Shown here one piece after another: positions 1 to 7,872 of a stretch of 64,000 bases of DNA (the stretch's first letter is position 1; each line of letters starts with the position of its first letter). The notes under the pieces were generated by a model. It saw only the letters and a list, made by a program, of their open reading frames with translations, was not told where the DNA came from and made no database searches. The DNA comes from Streptomyces lasiicapitis. Its GTDB lineage: Bacteria; Actinomycetota; Actinomycetes; Streptomycetales; Streptomycetaceae. The stretch lies in NCBI RefSeq assembly GCF_014646335.1, contig NZ_BMNG01000001.1, positions 62,001 through 126,000 on the forward strand, written 5' to 3'. The position numbers and the translations under genes were made by a program.

Positions 1-10
1 GTCGGCGCGA

Positions 11-50
11 GGTCCCCACCCCGCACCGCGGCGGGGTCCCCACCCCGCAC
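11..50. repeat. 16-bp direct repeat, two copies
   Basis: GGTCCCCACCCCGCAC occurs at 11-26 and again, identical, at 35-50. The stretch 1-203 holds no gene that I can support. The repeat may lie in the end of a unit that continues outside the window. No function is assigned. Confidence 0.5.
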
Positions 51-179
51 TGTGGTTGCCGCCCCTGGGGCGGTAGTCGTACGCAGCTTTCGCTACGGCT
101 CGTAGCGTATCTGTGGGACGCGGGGCGCGGCACCGGGTGTCAGGTGATCTGCCTCACTCGGCACCGGCAAAGCCGCCTT

Positions 180-195
180 CATACTCGCCGGTATG
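180..195. promoter_or_regulatory. Palindrome before the TetR gene, candidate operator
   Basis: CATAC at 180-184 and GTATG at 191-195 form a perfect 5-bp inverted repeat around TCGCCG. It ends 8 bp before the ATG at 204. No Shine-Dalgarno sequence is seen, so the message may be nearly leaderless and this site would overlap its promoter. Self-repression by the TetR protein is an inference from position. Confidence 0.4.
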
Positions 196-203
196 GTCGC
201 GGG

Positions 204-842
204 ATGCAGAGCCGCAGCACACCGCCGACGCGCGCCGGAGGACGACCGCGCAGCGCCGAGGCGGACACCGCCATCCTCGAGGCGACCAGGCAGGCCCTGG
301 TCGACCTCGGCTGGACCAAGCTGACCATGGGCGACGTGGCCACGCGGGCGGGGGTCGCCAAGACCACCCTCTACCGGCGCTGGGCGGGCAAGAGCGAGCT
401 GGTGGTGGACGCCGTGGCCGAGCTCTTCGACGAGCTCGAACTCCCCGACAGCGGCAGCCTGGCCACGGACATCGAGAGCGTCGTCCTCCAGTTCGCCGCG
501 CTGCTCGGCCGCCCCGAGACGAAGACCGCGCTGATGGCCGTCGTCGCCGAATCCACCTCCGACGAGCCCCTGCGCGAACGCATCCGCACCTCCATCGTCG
601 ACCGCCAGAAACGCCTCGTCCTCACCGGCCGCGCCCGCGCCCAGGCCCGCGGCGAACTCCCCGTGGAACCCGACACCGCCACCGCCGCGATGACCGCGGA
701 CCTCATCTTCGACGTGATCGCAGGCGCGGTGGTGCACCGCGCCCTGGTCAGCGCGGAACCGGTGGACACGGAGTGGGCCCACCGGTTCACGCTACTGATC
801 CTGGGCGGCCTGGCCGCGGCGGCTTCTGGCCAGGGGGCCTGA
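204..842 (+). CDS. TetR/AcrR family transcriptional regulator
   Basis: A 212-residue one-component repressor. The helix-turn-helix lies at about residues 38-60 (TMGDVATRAGVAKTTLYRRW), followed by an all-helical ligand and dimer domain, the usual TetR size and layout. The ATG at 204 was chosen over one at 144 because the family fold starts about 20 residues after it and because a palindrome sits just upstream. The neighbour at 954 is convergent, so the target is not obvious. The ligand cannot be predicted. Confidence 0.88.
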   Translation: MQSRSTPPTRAGGRPRSAEADTAILEATRQALVDLGWTKLTMGDVATRAGVAKTTLYRRWAGKSELVVDAVAELFDELELPDSGSLATDIESVVLQFAALLGRPETKTALMAVVAESTSDEPLRERIRTSIVDRQKRLVLTGRARAQARGELPVEPDTATAAMTADLIFDVIAGAVVHRALVSAEPVDTEWAHRFTLLILGGLAAAASGQGA

Positions 843-897
843 CGGGGTTCCCCTGCTGCCCGTCGACGCTCTCGCACCGTAAGCGGGTTCTTCCCAT

Positions 898-914
898 CCG
901 CCGCGCAGCGGCGG
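898..914. terminator. Hairpin between convergent genes
   Basis: CCGCCGC-GCA-GCGGCGG, a perfect 7-bp stem with a 3-base loop, in the 111-bp space between the converging TetR (+) and epimerase (-) genes. It could stop transcription from either side. It has no U-tract, which is usual in Streptomyces. Confidence 0.5.
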
Positions 915-953
915 GCCAGGACAGCCCCCGCACCCGAAAGCCGGAAGCGCCCC

Positions 954-1973
954 TCAGACCTGGTACGTATGCGCCGAGAAGAGGGACAGGTTCTCGGCGA
1001 CCCAGGCCGACGTCCGGGCGAGTCCCTCGCGGAGCGGCACCACCGGCTCCCAGCCGGACAGTTCCCGGGCGCGGGAGTTGTCCGAGACGAGACGCTCGAC
1101 CTCGCTGCCGGCGGGGCGCATGCGGGCGGGGTCGGCCACCACCACGGCCTCGCGCCCGCTCGCGGCGATCAGCTCCGTGGCCAGATCCCCGATGGAGATC
1201 TCCCGGCCCACGCCGAGGTTCACGACCTGCCCGACGGCGGCGTCGGCCTCGGCCACGGCGACGAACCCGCGCGCCGTGTCGGTGACGTACGTGAAGTCCC
1301 GCGTGGGGGTGAGCGAACCGAGCCGGATCTCCCGTGCCCCGGCGTGCAGTTGGGCGAGGATCGTGGGGATCACGGCACGTGCGGACTGCCGGGGCCCGTA
1401 CGTGTTGAAGGGCCGCACCACGGCCACCGGCAGCTCGAAGGCGTGCCAGTGCGAAAGCACCGTCATGTCGGCCCCGATCTTCGAGGCGGAGTACGGCGAC
1501 TGCGGCTGCAGCGGGTGGCTCTCACTGATGGGAGCGGTCAGCGCGGTCCCGTACACCTCACTGGTGGAGGTGTGGACAAGTCGACGTACGGAGTGCCGAC
1601 GGCAGGCCTCGGCGACGTTCTCCGTACCGACGACATTGGTCTGGACGTACGCGCCGGGAGAGTCGTACGAGTACGGGATCCCGATGAGCGCGGCGAGGTG
1701 GAAGACGGTGTCGCACCCGGCGACGGCGTCCATCACGCGCCCGGCGTCACGGACGTCACCGGCGAGGAACTCGACCCGCGGGTCCCCGGCGAGGTGCGCG
1801 AGGTGCCCCTTGTCGCCGTACGGCTTGTAGTGCACGAAGGCACGGACCTTCGCACCCCGCTCCAGGAGGAGGTCGACGAGGGTGGAGCCGATGAAGCCCT
1901 CGGCGCCGGTGACGAGGACGGTGCGGTCGTGCCATGAGAAGGGCGCGAAGTCGAGCGGGGAAGGCGCGTTCAT
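954..1973 (-). CDS. NAD-dependent epimerase/dehydratase (extended SDR)
   Basis: A 339-residue extended short-chain dehydrogenase acting on a nucleotide sugar. It has the N-terminal Rossmann motif GAEGFIG (about residues 23-29) and an early acidic partner. The active site has a Ser/Thr-rich strand (VHTSTSEVYG) and YSASK as the catalytic YxxxK, followed by RPFNTYGPRQ, typical of sugar epimerases and 4,6-dehydratases. The closest types I recognise are LegB-like UDP-HexNAc dehydratases and UDP-glucose 4-epimerases; the substrate is not fixed by sequence. Its start overlaps the stop of the MurG-like gene by 4 bp (ATGA), so the two are translationally coupled. The pair probably makes and transfers a modified sugar for an envelope glycan. 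Confidence 0.88.
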   Translation of the reverse strand: MNAPSPLDFAPFSWHDRTVLVTGAEGFIGSTLVDLLLERGAKVRAFVHYKPYGDKGHLAHLAGDPRVEFLAGDVRDAGRVMDAVAGCDTVFHLAALIGIPYSYDSPGAYVQTNVVGTENVAEACRRHSVRRLVHTSTSEVYGTALTAPISESHPLQPQSPYSASKIGADMTVLSHWHAFELPVAVVRPFNTYGPRQSARAVIPTILAQLHAGAREIRLGSLTPTRDFTYVTDTARGFVAVAEADAAVGQVVNLGVGREISIGDLATELIAASGREAVVVADPARMRPAGSEVERLVSDNSRARELSGWEPVVPLREGLARTSAWVAENLSLFSAHTYQV

Positions 1974-3169
1974 GCGGCGTACTCCAGGTGATCGGTGTGC
2001 TGGGTGGTGAGGTGCAGGACGCGCTCGGCGAGCAGATCGGCGGCGCGGGCGTGCGGCCCGGGATCGGCGGCGCCGCTCATGGCGGCGAGCCGCGCGGGCT
2101 CGGCGAGCAGCGGTTCGAGGAGCGCGGCGAGCCGGTCGGCGGTGGTCTCGGCGTCGGGAAGGAGCAGCCCCGCGCCGGCGTCGGAGAGGACCCGCGCGTT
2201 GTGGGTCTGGTGGTCGCCGGGCGCGTGCGGGTAGGGCACGAGGACGGCGGGCACGCCGGTGGCGGCGAGTTCGGCGACGGTGGCGGAGCCCGCGCGGCAG
2301 ACGACGAGGTCGGCGGCGGCGTAGGCGAGGTCCATCCGGTCCAGGTAGGGCACGGCCCGCGCGACCACGTCACCGCCCTCCTGCGCGAGCCGCCGCCGCG
2401 TCTCGTCGAGAGCCGCGGGACCGGTCTTGATCAGCAGGGATACGTCGCCACGCCACCGCCAGCGCGCGGCGAGCCCGAGCGCGGCCTCGGTGAGCCGGGC
2501 GGCGCCCAGGCTGCCGCCGTTGAAGAGCACGAGCCGCGCACCGTCGGGCACACCGAATTCACGCCGGGCCTCGGCGCGCAGCGCGGTCCGGTCGAGGGCG
2601 GCGAGGGCTGCGGCGATGGGCATGCCGGTGGTGGTGGCGCGGTCGCCGCCGGGCAGATGGGCGCGGCTGCGGTCGAAGGCGACGGCGATGTGCGGGGTGA
2701 GCCGGGCGGCGAAGCGGTTGGCGCGGCCGGGCACGGCGTTGGACTCGTGGATGAGGCTGGGAAGGCCGGCCATGCGCGCGCCGACGATCACGGGCGCGCT
2801 CGGGTAACCGCCCATGCCGACGGCGACCTGCGCGCCCTGCGCCTTCAGGATGGCCCGGCACTGGGCGCCGGACTTCAGCAGGGCGGCGGGCAGCAGATAG
2901 CGGCGGGCGCCGAGCGAGGGGTCGAAGGGGATCATGTCGACGGTGTGCAGCCGGTAGCCGGCCTCGGGGATGAGCCGGGTCTCCAGGCCGCGCTCGGTGC
3001 CCACGAAGGAGATCACCGCGTCCGGCACGGCACGGCGAAGGGCGTCGGCGAGGGCGAGGCCCGGATAGATGTGGCCGCCGGTGCCGCCCGCGCCGATCAC
3101 GACGGACAGCGGCCTGTTCGTGTGGGTCGCCGCGGCACGGGCCGTGGCGGAGGTGACGGGAGTTCTCAT
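1970..3169 (-). CDS. MurG-like UDP-GlcNAc:lipid-pyrophosphate glycosyltransferase (paralogue)
   Basis: A 399-residue GT-B glycosyltransferase of family 28. It keeps the MurG signatures: GGTGGHIYPG in the N-terminal donor loop, HESNAVPG, NGGSLGAAR, and the C-terminal CRAGSATVAEL followed by PYPHAPGDHQTHNA. The classical MurG would be in the dcw cell-division cluster with ftsW and murC; no such genes are here, so this is a second copy. It starts the operon and is followed by the epimerase with a 4-bp overlap. It is divergent from a two-component system with repeats between them. I infer that it adds an N-acetylhexosamine to a lipid-linked intermediate, either lipid I as in MurG or a related lipid-linked glycan. 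The acceptor is unknown. Confidence 0.85.
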   Translation of the reverse strand: MRTPVTSATARAAATHTNRPLSVVIGAGGTGGHIYPGLALADALRRAVPDAVISFVGTERGLETRLIPEAGYRLHTVDMIPFDPSLGARRYLLPAALLKSGAQCRAILKAQGAQVAVGMGGYPSAPVIVGARMAGLPSLIHESNAVPGRANRFAARLTPHIAVAFDRSRAHLPGGDRATTTGMPIAAALAALDRTALRAEARREFGVPDGARLVLFNGGSLGAARLTEAALGLAARWRWRGDVSLLIKTGPAALDETRRRLAQEGGDVVARAVPYLDRMDLAYAAADLVVCRAGSATVAELAATGVPAVLVPYPHAPGDHQTHNARVLSDAGAGLLLPDAETTADRLAALLEPLLAEPARLAAMSGAADPGPHARAADLLAERVLHLTTQHTDHLEYAA

Positions 3170-3194
3170 GGCACCGGAGCCTCGCGACCCGTCC

Positions 3195-3308
3195 TAAGAG
3201 GGTTTTAAGAGCCGTATTTGGCACCTTTGGTCCATGAGCTGGTTCAAGAGCGGTACGAGGCGTACGCGGTCCATGGGTTTTACGAGGTGCACGAGGCGTA
3301 CGAAGTCC
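3195..3308. promoter_or_regulatory. Direct-repeat regulatory region between murG-like and response regulator genes
   Basis: TAAGAG occurs at 3195-3200 and 3206-3211, exactly 11 bp apart, the spacing expected for tandem binding of OmpR-family regulators. Further along, ACGAGGCGTACGnnGTCC is found at 3255-3272 and 3291-3308, with a related TACGAGG at 3281. GGTCCATG is repeated at 3229 and 3268. The 189-bp space 3170-3358 separates divergent operons, so binding by the adjacent response regulator could control both. Confidence 0.5.
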
Positions 3309-3358
3309 GGGGCTCCGGACGCGGGCACAGGCGTGGGCGCAGGCGCGGGTGGTGCCGT

Positions 3359-4075
3359 ATGACCCCCGCCGCCATGACCCCCGCCGCCAAGATCCTCGTC
3401 GTCGACGACGACCCGGAGGTGCGCGCCGCAGTGGAAGACGCCCTCACCATCGAGGGTCACCTCGTGCGCGGCGCCGCCGACGGCCACCGCGCGCTGACGG
3501 CGGTGGCCCGTTGGGAGCCGGACCTCCTGGTCCTGGACGTGATGATGCCCGTCATGGACGGCCTCGCGGTGTGCCGCAGGCTGCGCGCGGCGGGCGACCG
3601 CACGCCGGTGCTCGTCCTGACGGCCCTGGACTCGGTGAGCGACCGCGTCGACGGCCTCGACGCCGGCGCCGACGACTACCTCGTCAAGCCCTTCGCCCTG
3701 GACGAACTGGTGGCCCGCGTCCGCGCCCTCCTCCGCCGCGCCGCCCCGGACCCGGCAGGACCCGGCCACGACGCCGACGACCTCTCCTACGGCGATCTGA
3801 CGCTCGACGTAGGCACCCGCACCGGAGTGCGCGGCGGGCGGCGCATCGAATTCAGCCGCACCGAGGCCAGCCTCCTCGAACTCCTCGTGCGCAACGCGGG
3901 CCAGGTCCTGCCGCGCGAGCTGATCCACGAGTCGGTGTGGGGCCGGGACTTCGGACCGGACTCCAACTCCCTTGCCGTGTACGTCGGCTACCTGCGCCGC
4001 AAGCTGGAGTCCGGCGGCGAGGCACGGCTCGTGCACACCGTGCACGGCGTCGGCTACCGGCTCGGTACGCCATGA
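3359..4075 (+). CDS. OmpR/PhoB-family response regulator
   Basis: A 238-residue two-domain regulator. The receiver domain (about 11-125) has the acidic pocket DDD at 16-18, phospho-acceptor Asp60 in VLDVMMP, Thr88 and Lys110. The winged-helix DNA-binding domain runs from about 140 to the end (EFSRTEASLLELL ... YVGYLRRKLE ... VHGVGYRL). The ATG at 3359 is preferred to one at 3218: the extension between them is encoded by the intergenic direct repeats and has no family counterpart. Its stop overlaps the kinase start by 4 bp (ATGA). It probably controls the divergent MurG-like/epimerase operon. Confidence 0.92.
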   Translation: MTPAAMTPAAKILVVDDDPEVRAAVEDALTIEGHLVRGAADGHRALTAVARWEPDLLVLDVMMPVMDGLAVCRRLRAAGDRTPVLVLTALDSVSDRVDGLDAGADDYLVKPFALDELVARVRALLRRAAPDPAGPGHDADDLSYGDLTLDVGTRTGVRGGRRIEFSRTEASLLELLVRNAGQVLPRELIHESVWGRDFGPDSNSLAVYVGYLRRKLESGGEARLVHTVHGVGYRLGTP

Positions 4076-5511
4076 CCGGCCGCCGCACCGACCGCAGGCT
4101 CGGGGCGCGCTGGCGGCGGCGCCGTCCGCTGCGTACGAGGCTCGCGGTGGCCGCGTCCGCGGCGGTCGCGCTCGTCGCGGTCTGCGTCTGCGTCGCGTCC
4201 TTCTTCGTGATCCGCTACAAGCTCTACCAACAGCTCGACCAGAACCTCGCCCAGACCGCGACCCTGGTCGCCCAGCAGCACGAATACGACAAGGACTACG
4301 GCGTGCTCACCGGCGAGTGCCGCTTCCTCGGCGCCCCCGCCTGCTCGCAGATCGTCCCCGCGGACTCGGCCGACGACCCGAAGAAGCCGTACCTGCTGCC
4401 CGTGACCGGCGCGACCCGGCAGGTGGCCGCCGGTGAACTGACGCCGTACTACACGAGTTTCACCCTGCCCGACGGCAAGCCGGGACGGATGCTCACCACC
4501 CACTACGGCAAGGGCGCGGCCGTGCAGGTCGCGATGCGGGCCGACATCGCCGAGCGCGGGGTGCGGCAGACGGCCGCGATCCTGGCGGTGGTGGGCGGGG
4601 CGGGTGTGCTGCTGTCCGCGGTCGGCGGCTACTGGGTGTCGCGGACCGGCCTCGCGCCCGTCGCCCGGCTCACCGCGACGGCGGAGCGGATCGCGGCGAC
4701 GCGGGACGCCCGGCACCGGATCGAGCTGCCGCCCGGCCCGCCGGAACGGGCCGGGCGGGCCCGCAAGTTCGGACGCTTCGGCCACAGGGGCGGCGAGGAC
4801 GAGGTGACCCGGCTCGCCACCGCCTTCAACACCATGCTCGGCGAGCTGGAGGAGTCCGTCGCCGCGCGCCGCCGCCTCGTCGCCGACGCCTCGCACGAGC
4901 TGCGTACGCCGCTGACCGCGCTGCGCACCAACGCCGAACTCCTCGCCCGCGCCGACCTGTTGAACAAGGCGCAGCGGGACCGGGCGTCCGGGGCCCTTGC
5001 CCGGCAGCTGCGGGAGGTCACCGGTCTGGTGAACGACCTCATCGAGCTCGCGCGGGACGAGGAGCCGCAGCCGCTCGTGGAGGACGTGGCGCTGGCGCCG
5101 CTGGTCAGTCACGTCGTGGAAGCGGCCCGCGAACACTGGCCGACCATCGCCTTCACCCTGCACACCACACCGGAGGCCGCCGCCCTCACCCTCCCCGGCG
5201 TCCCCTCCCGCCTCGCCCGGCTCATCACCAACCTCCTCGACAACGCTGCGAAGTTCAGCCCACCGGGCGGACTGGTCGAGGTCACCCTCTCCCCCCACTC
5301 CCTGACCGTCCGCGACCACGGCCCCGGCATCTCCCCCGAAGACCTCCCCCACGTCTTCGACCGCTTCTACCGCGCGGAGAAGGCCCGCTCCCTGCCCGGG
5401 TCCGGCCTGGGCCTCGCCATGGCCCGACAGATCGCGCGGGCACACGGCGCGGAGCTTTCGGCGGAGCACGCACCGGGCGGGGGCGCCTTGTTCAGGCTGA
5501 CGCTGCGCTGA
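4072..5511 (+). CDS. Membrane sensor histidine kinase (HisKA type)
   Basis: A 479-residue partner of the preceding response regulator. It has transmembrane segments at about 24-47 and 167-189, with an external sensor region of about 120 residues between them that contains two cysteines (83 and 91), possibly a disulfide. A HAMP linker follows, with an unusual basic Gly/Arg insert at about 222-241. The phospho-acceptor His275 is in ADASHELRTPL. The ATPase has an N box (LLDNAAKF), DHGPGIS, FDRFYRAEKA and GSGLGLAMA. It is translationally coupled to the regulator. The signal is unknown; an envelope stress signal would fit the adjacent MurG-like gene. Confidence 0.92.
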   Translation: MTGRRTDRRLGARWRRRRPLRTRLAVAASAAVALVAVCVCVASFFVIRYKLYQQLDQNLAQTATLVAQQHEYDKDYGVLTGECRFLGAPACSQIVPADSADDPKKPYLLPVTGATRQVAAGELTPYYTSFTLPDGKPGRMLTTHYGKGAAVQVAMRADIAERGVRQTAAILAVVGGAGVLLSAVGGYWVSRTGLAPVARLTATAERIAATRDARHRIELPPGPPERAGRARKFGRFGHRGGEDEVTRLATAFNTMLGELEESVAARRRLVADASHELRTPLTALRTNAELLARADLLNKAQRDRASGALARQLREVTGLVNDLIELARDEEPQPLVEDVALAPLVSHVVEAAREHWPTIAFTLHTTPEAAALTLPGVPSRLARLITNLLDNAAKFSPPGGLVEVTLSPHSLTVRDHGPGISPEDLPHVFDRFYRAEKARSLPGSGLGLAMARQIARAHGAELSAEHAPGGGALFRLTLR

Positions 5512-5740
5512 GCCGTCCCGAAACCGGGGGCTCCGCCCCCGGACCCCCGCTCCTCAAACCGGCCACGACGAACCACAGCGGACGCTCGGTGGCCAGCGGA
5601 CCGGCGGAGACGCTCAGCCCCACATCGCCGCCGACGGCCCAGTAGAAGTGCACCCCGGCGAACGCGGCCGCCCACAGGCATGCGAGACGCCCCCACAGCG
5701 TGGGCGGTTCTGTGCCCGTTCCCTCCGGTCGGCGTCTCAC
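5492..5740 (-). pseudogene. Truncated DUF3995-like membrane protein
   Basis: A GTG at 5740 overlaps the stop of the DUF6191 gene (GTGA), as expected for a coupled downstream gene. The reading frame opens with WGRLACLWAAAFAGVHFYWAVGG, which resembles the first transmembrane segment and the HxYWxxGG motif of DUF3995 proteins. Similarity stops after PLWFVVAGL at about 5560. From there the frame runs through the GC-rich hairpin at 5524-5542 and into the kinase gene's 3' end. A normal member has about four membrane segments and about 150 residues; only about 60 residues are left here. I read this as a 3' deletion. Confidence 0.6.
5524..5542 (+). terminator. GC-rich hairpin after the kinase gene
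   Basis: CCGGGGGC-TCC-GCCCCCGG, an 8-bp perfect stem beginning 12 bp after the kinase stop codon. This sequence type is a common Streptomyces intergenic hairpin. It also lies inside the residual frame of the DUF3995 remnant on the other strand. Confidence 0.65.
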
Positions 5741-5946
5741 CGCCGCTGCTCCAGCTCGACCGTCTTGTTTCCGTTCACGACCGCTGTGAATTCGTCGAAG
5801 GCAATGTTCGACAACGACCGCCCCGTGCGCCTGCGCAGCCACGGGATCAAGCCCAGCCCCGTGAACCATCGCCATACGCTCTCCACCAGGGCGAACAGAG
5901 CCAGCAGACAGGCGAACGCCGGGAACGACATGAGCCAGATCGTCAC
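5737..5946 (-). CDS. DUF6191 domain protein (small membrane protein)
   Basis: A 69-residue protein with one N-terminal membrane segment (about residues 2-24). A short basic stretch (PWLRRRTGR) follows, then FDEFTAVVNGNKTVELEQRR, which resembles the core of the DUF6191 family (FDEL...FxxGKRxELEQR). The usual C-terminal part after LEQR is missing, so the protein is at the short end or slightly truncated. It precedes the DUF3995 remnant with a GTGA overlap. No function is known for the family. Confidence 0.62.
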   Translation of the reverse strand: MTIWLMSFPAFACLLALFALVESVWRWFTGLGLIPWLRRRTGRSLSNIAFDEFTAVVNGNKTVELEQRR

Positions 5947-6095
5947 AGACGGCCCCTCGCCGTCCCCATCGGACTCGTCTCACTGATTGCCATGGGAGCC
6001 ACTGTTGTGGATCGGCGGCGCGCAGGTGTCGGACCGGCGCATGATCCGCCTCCCCCGCGTGGCGGAGGCGCCACGACGGAGATCCACCGCAGGGC

Positions 6096-7796
6096 CTAGA
6101 ACCCCGCCGGCTCCGTGTACACCCCCCACTCCTCCCGCAGCACCCCACAGATCTCCCCGAGCGTCGCCTCCGCCCGAACCGCCTCCAGCATGGGAACGAT
6201 CATGTTGGACCCCTCGCGGGCAGCGACAAGCATCGCGTCCAAAGAGGCCCGCACCCGCGCCTCCTCCCGCCCGGCCTTGCGCCCGCCGAGCGCGGCGACC
6301 TGCTCCCGCTCCACCTCATGGCTGACCCGGAGAATCTCCAGGTCACCGGTCACGGAGCCATGGTGGACGTTGACTCCGACGACCCGCTTCTCGCCCTTCT
6401 CCAGGGCCCGCTGGTACTGGAAGGCGGACTCGGCGATCTCGCCGGTGAACCAGCCGTCCTCGATGCCGCGCAGGATGCCGGAGGTGATCGGCCCGATGGG
6501 GTACTGCCCGTCGGGGTGCGCCCGGCGCCCCCGCTCCCTTATCTGCTCGAAGATCTTCTCGGCGTCCGCCTCGATGCGGTCGGTGAGCTGCTCGACGTAC
6601 CAGGAACCGCCCAGCGGATCGGCGACGTTGGAGACGCCGGTCTCCTCCATGAGGACCTGCTGGGTGCGCAGCGCGATCTCGGCGGCCTGCTCGCTCGGCA
6701 GGGCGAGGGTCTCGTCGAGGGCGTTGGTGTGCAGGGAGTTGGTGCCGCCGAGGACGGCCGCGAGGGCCTCCACGGCGGTGCGGACCACGTTGTTGTACGG
6801 CTGCTGCGCGGTCAGCGAGACGCCCGCGGTCTGGGTGTGGAAGCGCAGCCACTGCGCCTTGTCGGTCTTGGCGCCGTACTCCTCGCGCAGCCAGCGCGCC
6901 CAGATCCTGCGGGCCGCGCGGAACTTCGCGATCTCTTCGAAGAAGTCGACGTGGGCGTCGAAGAAGAAGGAGAGGCCGGGGGCGAAGACATCCACGTCCA
7001 TGCCGCGGCTGAGCCCCAGCTCCACGTACCCGAACCCGTCCGCCAGGGTGTACGCCAGCTCCTGCGCGGCCGTCGCCCCGGCCTCGCGGATGTGGTAGCC
7101 GGAGACGGAGAGGGGTTTGTACGCGGGGATCTCGCGGGCGCAGTGCTCCATAAGGTCGCCGATGAGGCGCAGGTGGGGCTCGGGCTCGAAGAGCCACTCC
7201 TTCTGCGCGATGTACTCCTTGAAGATGTCCGTCTGGAGCGTGCCGTTCAGGACCGCCGGGTCGACGCCCTGCCGCTCGGCGGCGACCAGGTACATGCAGA
7301 AGACCGGGACGGCGGGGCCGCTGATGGTCATGGACGTCGTGACGTCACCGAGCGGGATGTCCTTGAACAGGACCTCCATGTCGGCGGCGGAGTCGATCGC
7401 CACCCCGCAGTGGCCGACCTCGCCGAGCGAGCGCGGGTCGTCGGAGTCGCGGCCCATCAGCGTCGGCATGTCGAAGGCGACGGAGAGACCGCCGCCGCCC
7501 GCGGCCAGGATCATCTTGTACCGCTCGTTCGTCTGCTCGGCGTTGCCGAAGCCCGCGAACTGGCGGATTGTCCACGTACGTCCCCTGTAGCCCGTGGGAT
7601 AGAGGCCTCGGGTGTACGGATATTCGCCGGGCCAGCCGATCCGCTCGAAGCCCTCGTAGGTGTCCCCGGGCCGGGGCCCGTAGACGGGCTCGACCGGGTC
7701 TCCGGAGAGCGTCGTGAAATCGGCGTCGCGCTTCTTCGCGGCGTCGTACCGGGCCTGCCAGCGTCGGCGGCCCTCCTCGATGGCGTCAGCGTCCAT
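6096..7796 (-). CDS. icmA: Isobutyryl-CoA mutase large subunit IcmA
   Basis: Large subunit of the coenzyme-B12-dependent mutase that interconverts isobutyryl-CoA and n-butyryl-CoA, linking valine and fatty-acid carbon. With the ATG at 7796 (GAGGG ribosome site) it is 566 residues, the length I recall for IcmA. The substrate-pocket residues decide the assignment. Position 80 is Phe (WTIRQF) and position 198 is Gln (EYIAQ), where methylmalonyl-CoA mutases have Tyr and Arg. The B12-binding domain is absent, as expected for a protein that pairs with a separate IcmB, which is not in this window. A 24-bp palindrome lies 9 bp before the start. A DUF3817 gene precedes it on the same strand, 76 bp away. 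Confidence 0.93.
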   Translation of the reverse strand: MDADAIEEGRRRWQARYDAAKKRDADFTTLSGDPVEPVYGPRPGDTYEGFERIGWPGEYPYTRGLYPTGYRGRTWTIRQFAGFGNAEQTNERYKMILAAGGGGLSVAFDMPTLMGRDSDDPRSLGEVGHCGVAIDSAADMEVLFKDIPLGDVTTSMTISGPAVPVFCMYLVAAERQGVDPAVLNGTLQTDIFKEYIAQKEWLFEPEPHLRLIGDLMEHCAREIPAYKPLSVSGYHIREAGATAAQELAYTLADGFGYVELGLSRGMDVDVFAPGLSFFFDAHVDFFEEIAKFRAARRIWARWLREEYGAKTDKAQWLRFHTQTAGVSLTAQQPYNNVVRTAVEALAAVLGGTNSLHTNALDETLALPSEQAAEIALRTQQVLMEETGVSNVADPLGGSWYVEQLTDRIEADAEKIFEQIRERGRRAHPDGQYPIGPITSGILRGIEDGWFTGEIAESAFQYQRALEKGEKRVVGVNVHHGSVTGDLEILRVSHEVEREQVAALGGRKAGREEARVRASLDAMLVAAREGSNMIVPMLEAVRAEATLGEICGVLREEWGVYTEPAGF

Positions 7797-7804
7797 ACCC
7801 TCGA

Positions 7805-7828
7805 ATTTACTTGGACGTCCTAGTAAAT
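7805..7828. promoter_or_regulatory. 24-bp palindrome at the icmA start, likely repressor operator
   Basis: The arms ATTTACT (7805-7811) and AGTAAAT (7822-7828) are perfectly inverted around the self-complementary GGACGTCC (7813-7820). Only the flanking T/T pair (7812, 7821) is mismatched. It ends 9 bp from the icmA ATG at 7796 and stands out as AT-rich in this genome. Size and position fit a TetR- or GntR-type operator. Confidence 0.6.
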
Positions 7829-7872
7829 GTCCAGGGAAAACCGTCACGGGCAGCAGCCCGTGACGGTGCCGA

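Noticed and set aside
3218..3358. N-terminal extension of the response regulator with YEVHEAYEV-like repeats
   Set aside because: The repeats are the translation of intergenic direct repeats; the receiver fold starts after the ATG at 3359.
5947..6095. Possible small gene between icmA and the DUF6191 gene
   Set aside because: Open frames here have no start with a ribosome site and no recognisable features.
7797..7872. Cobalamin riboswitch controlling icmA
   Set aside because: Only 76 bp between genes and none of the B12-box sequence; the palindrome explains the region better.
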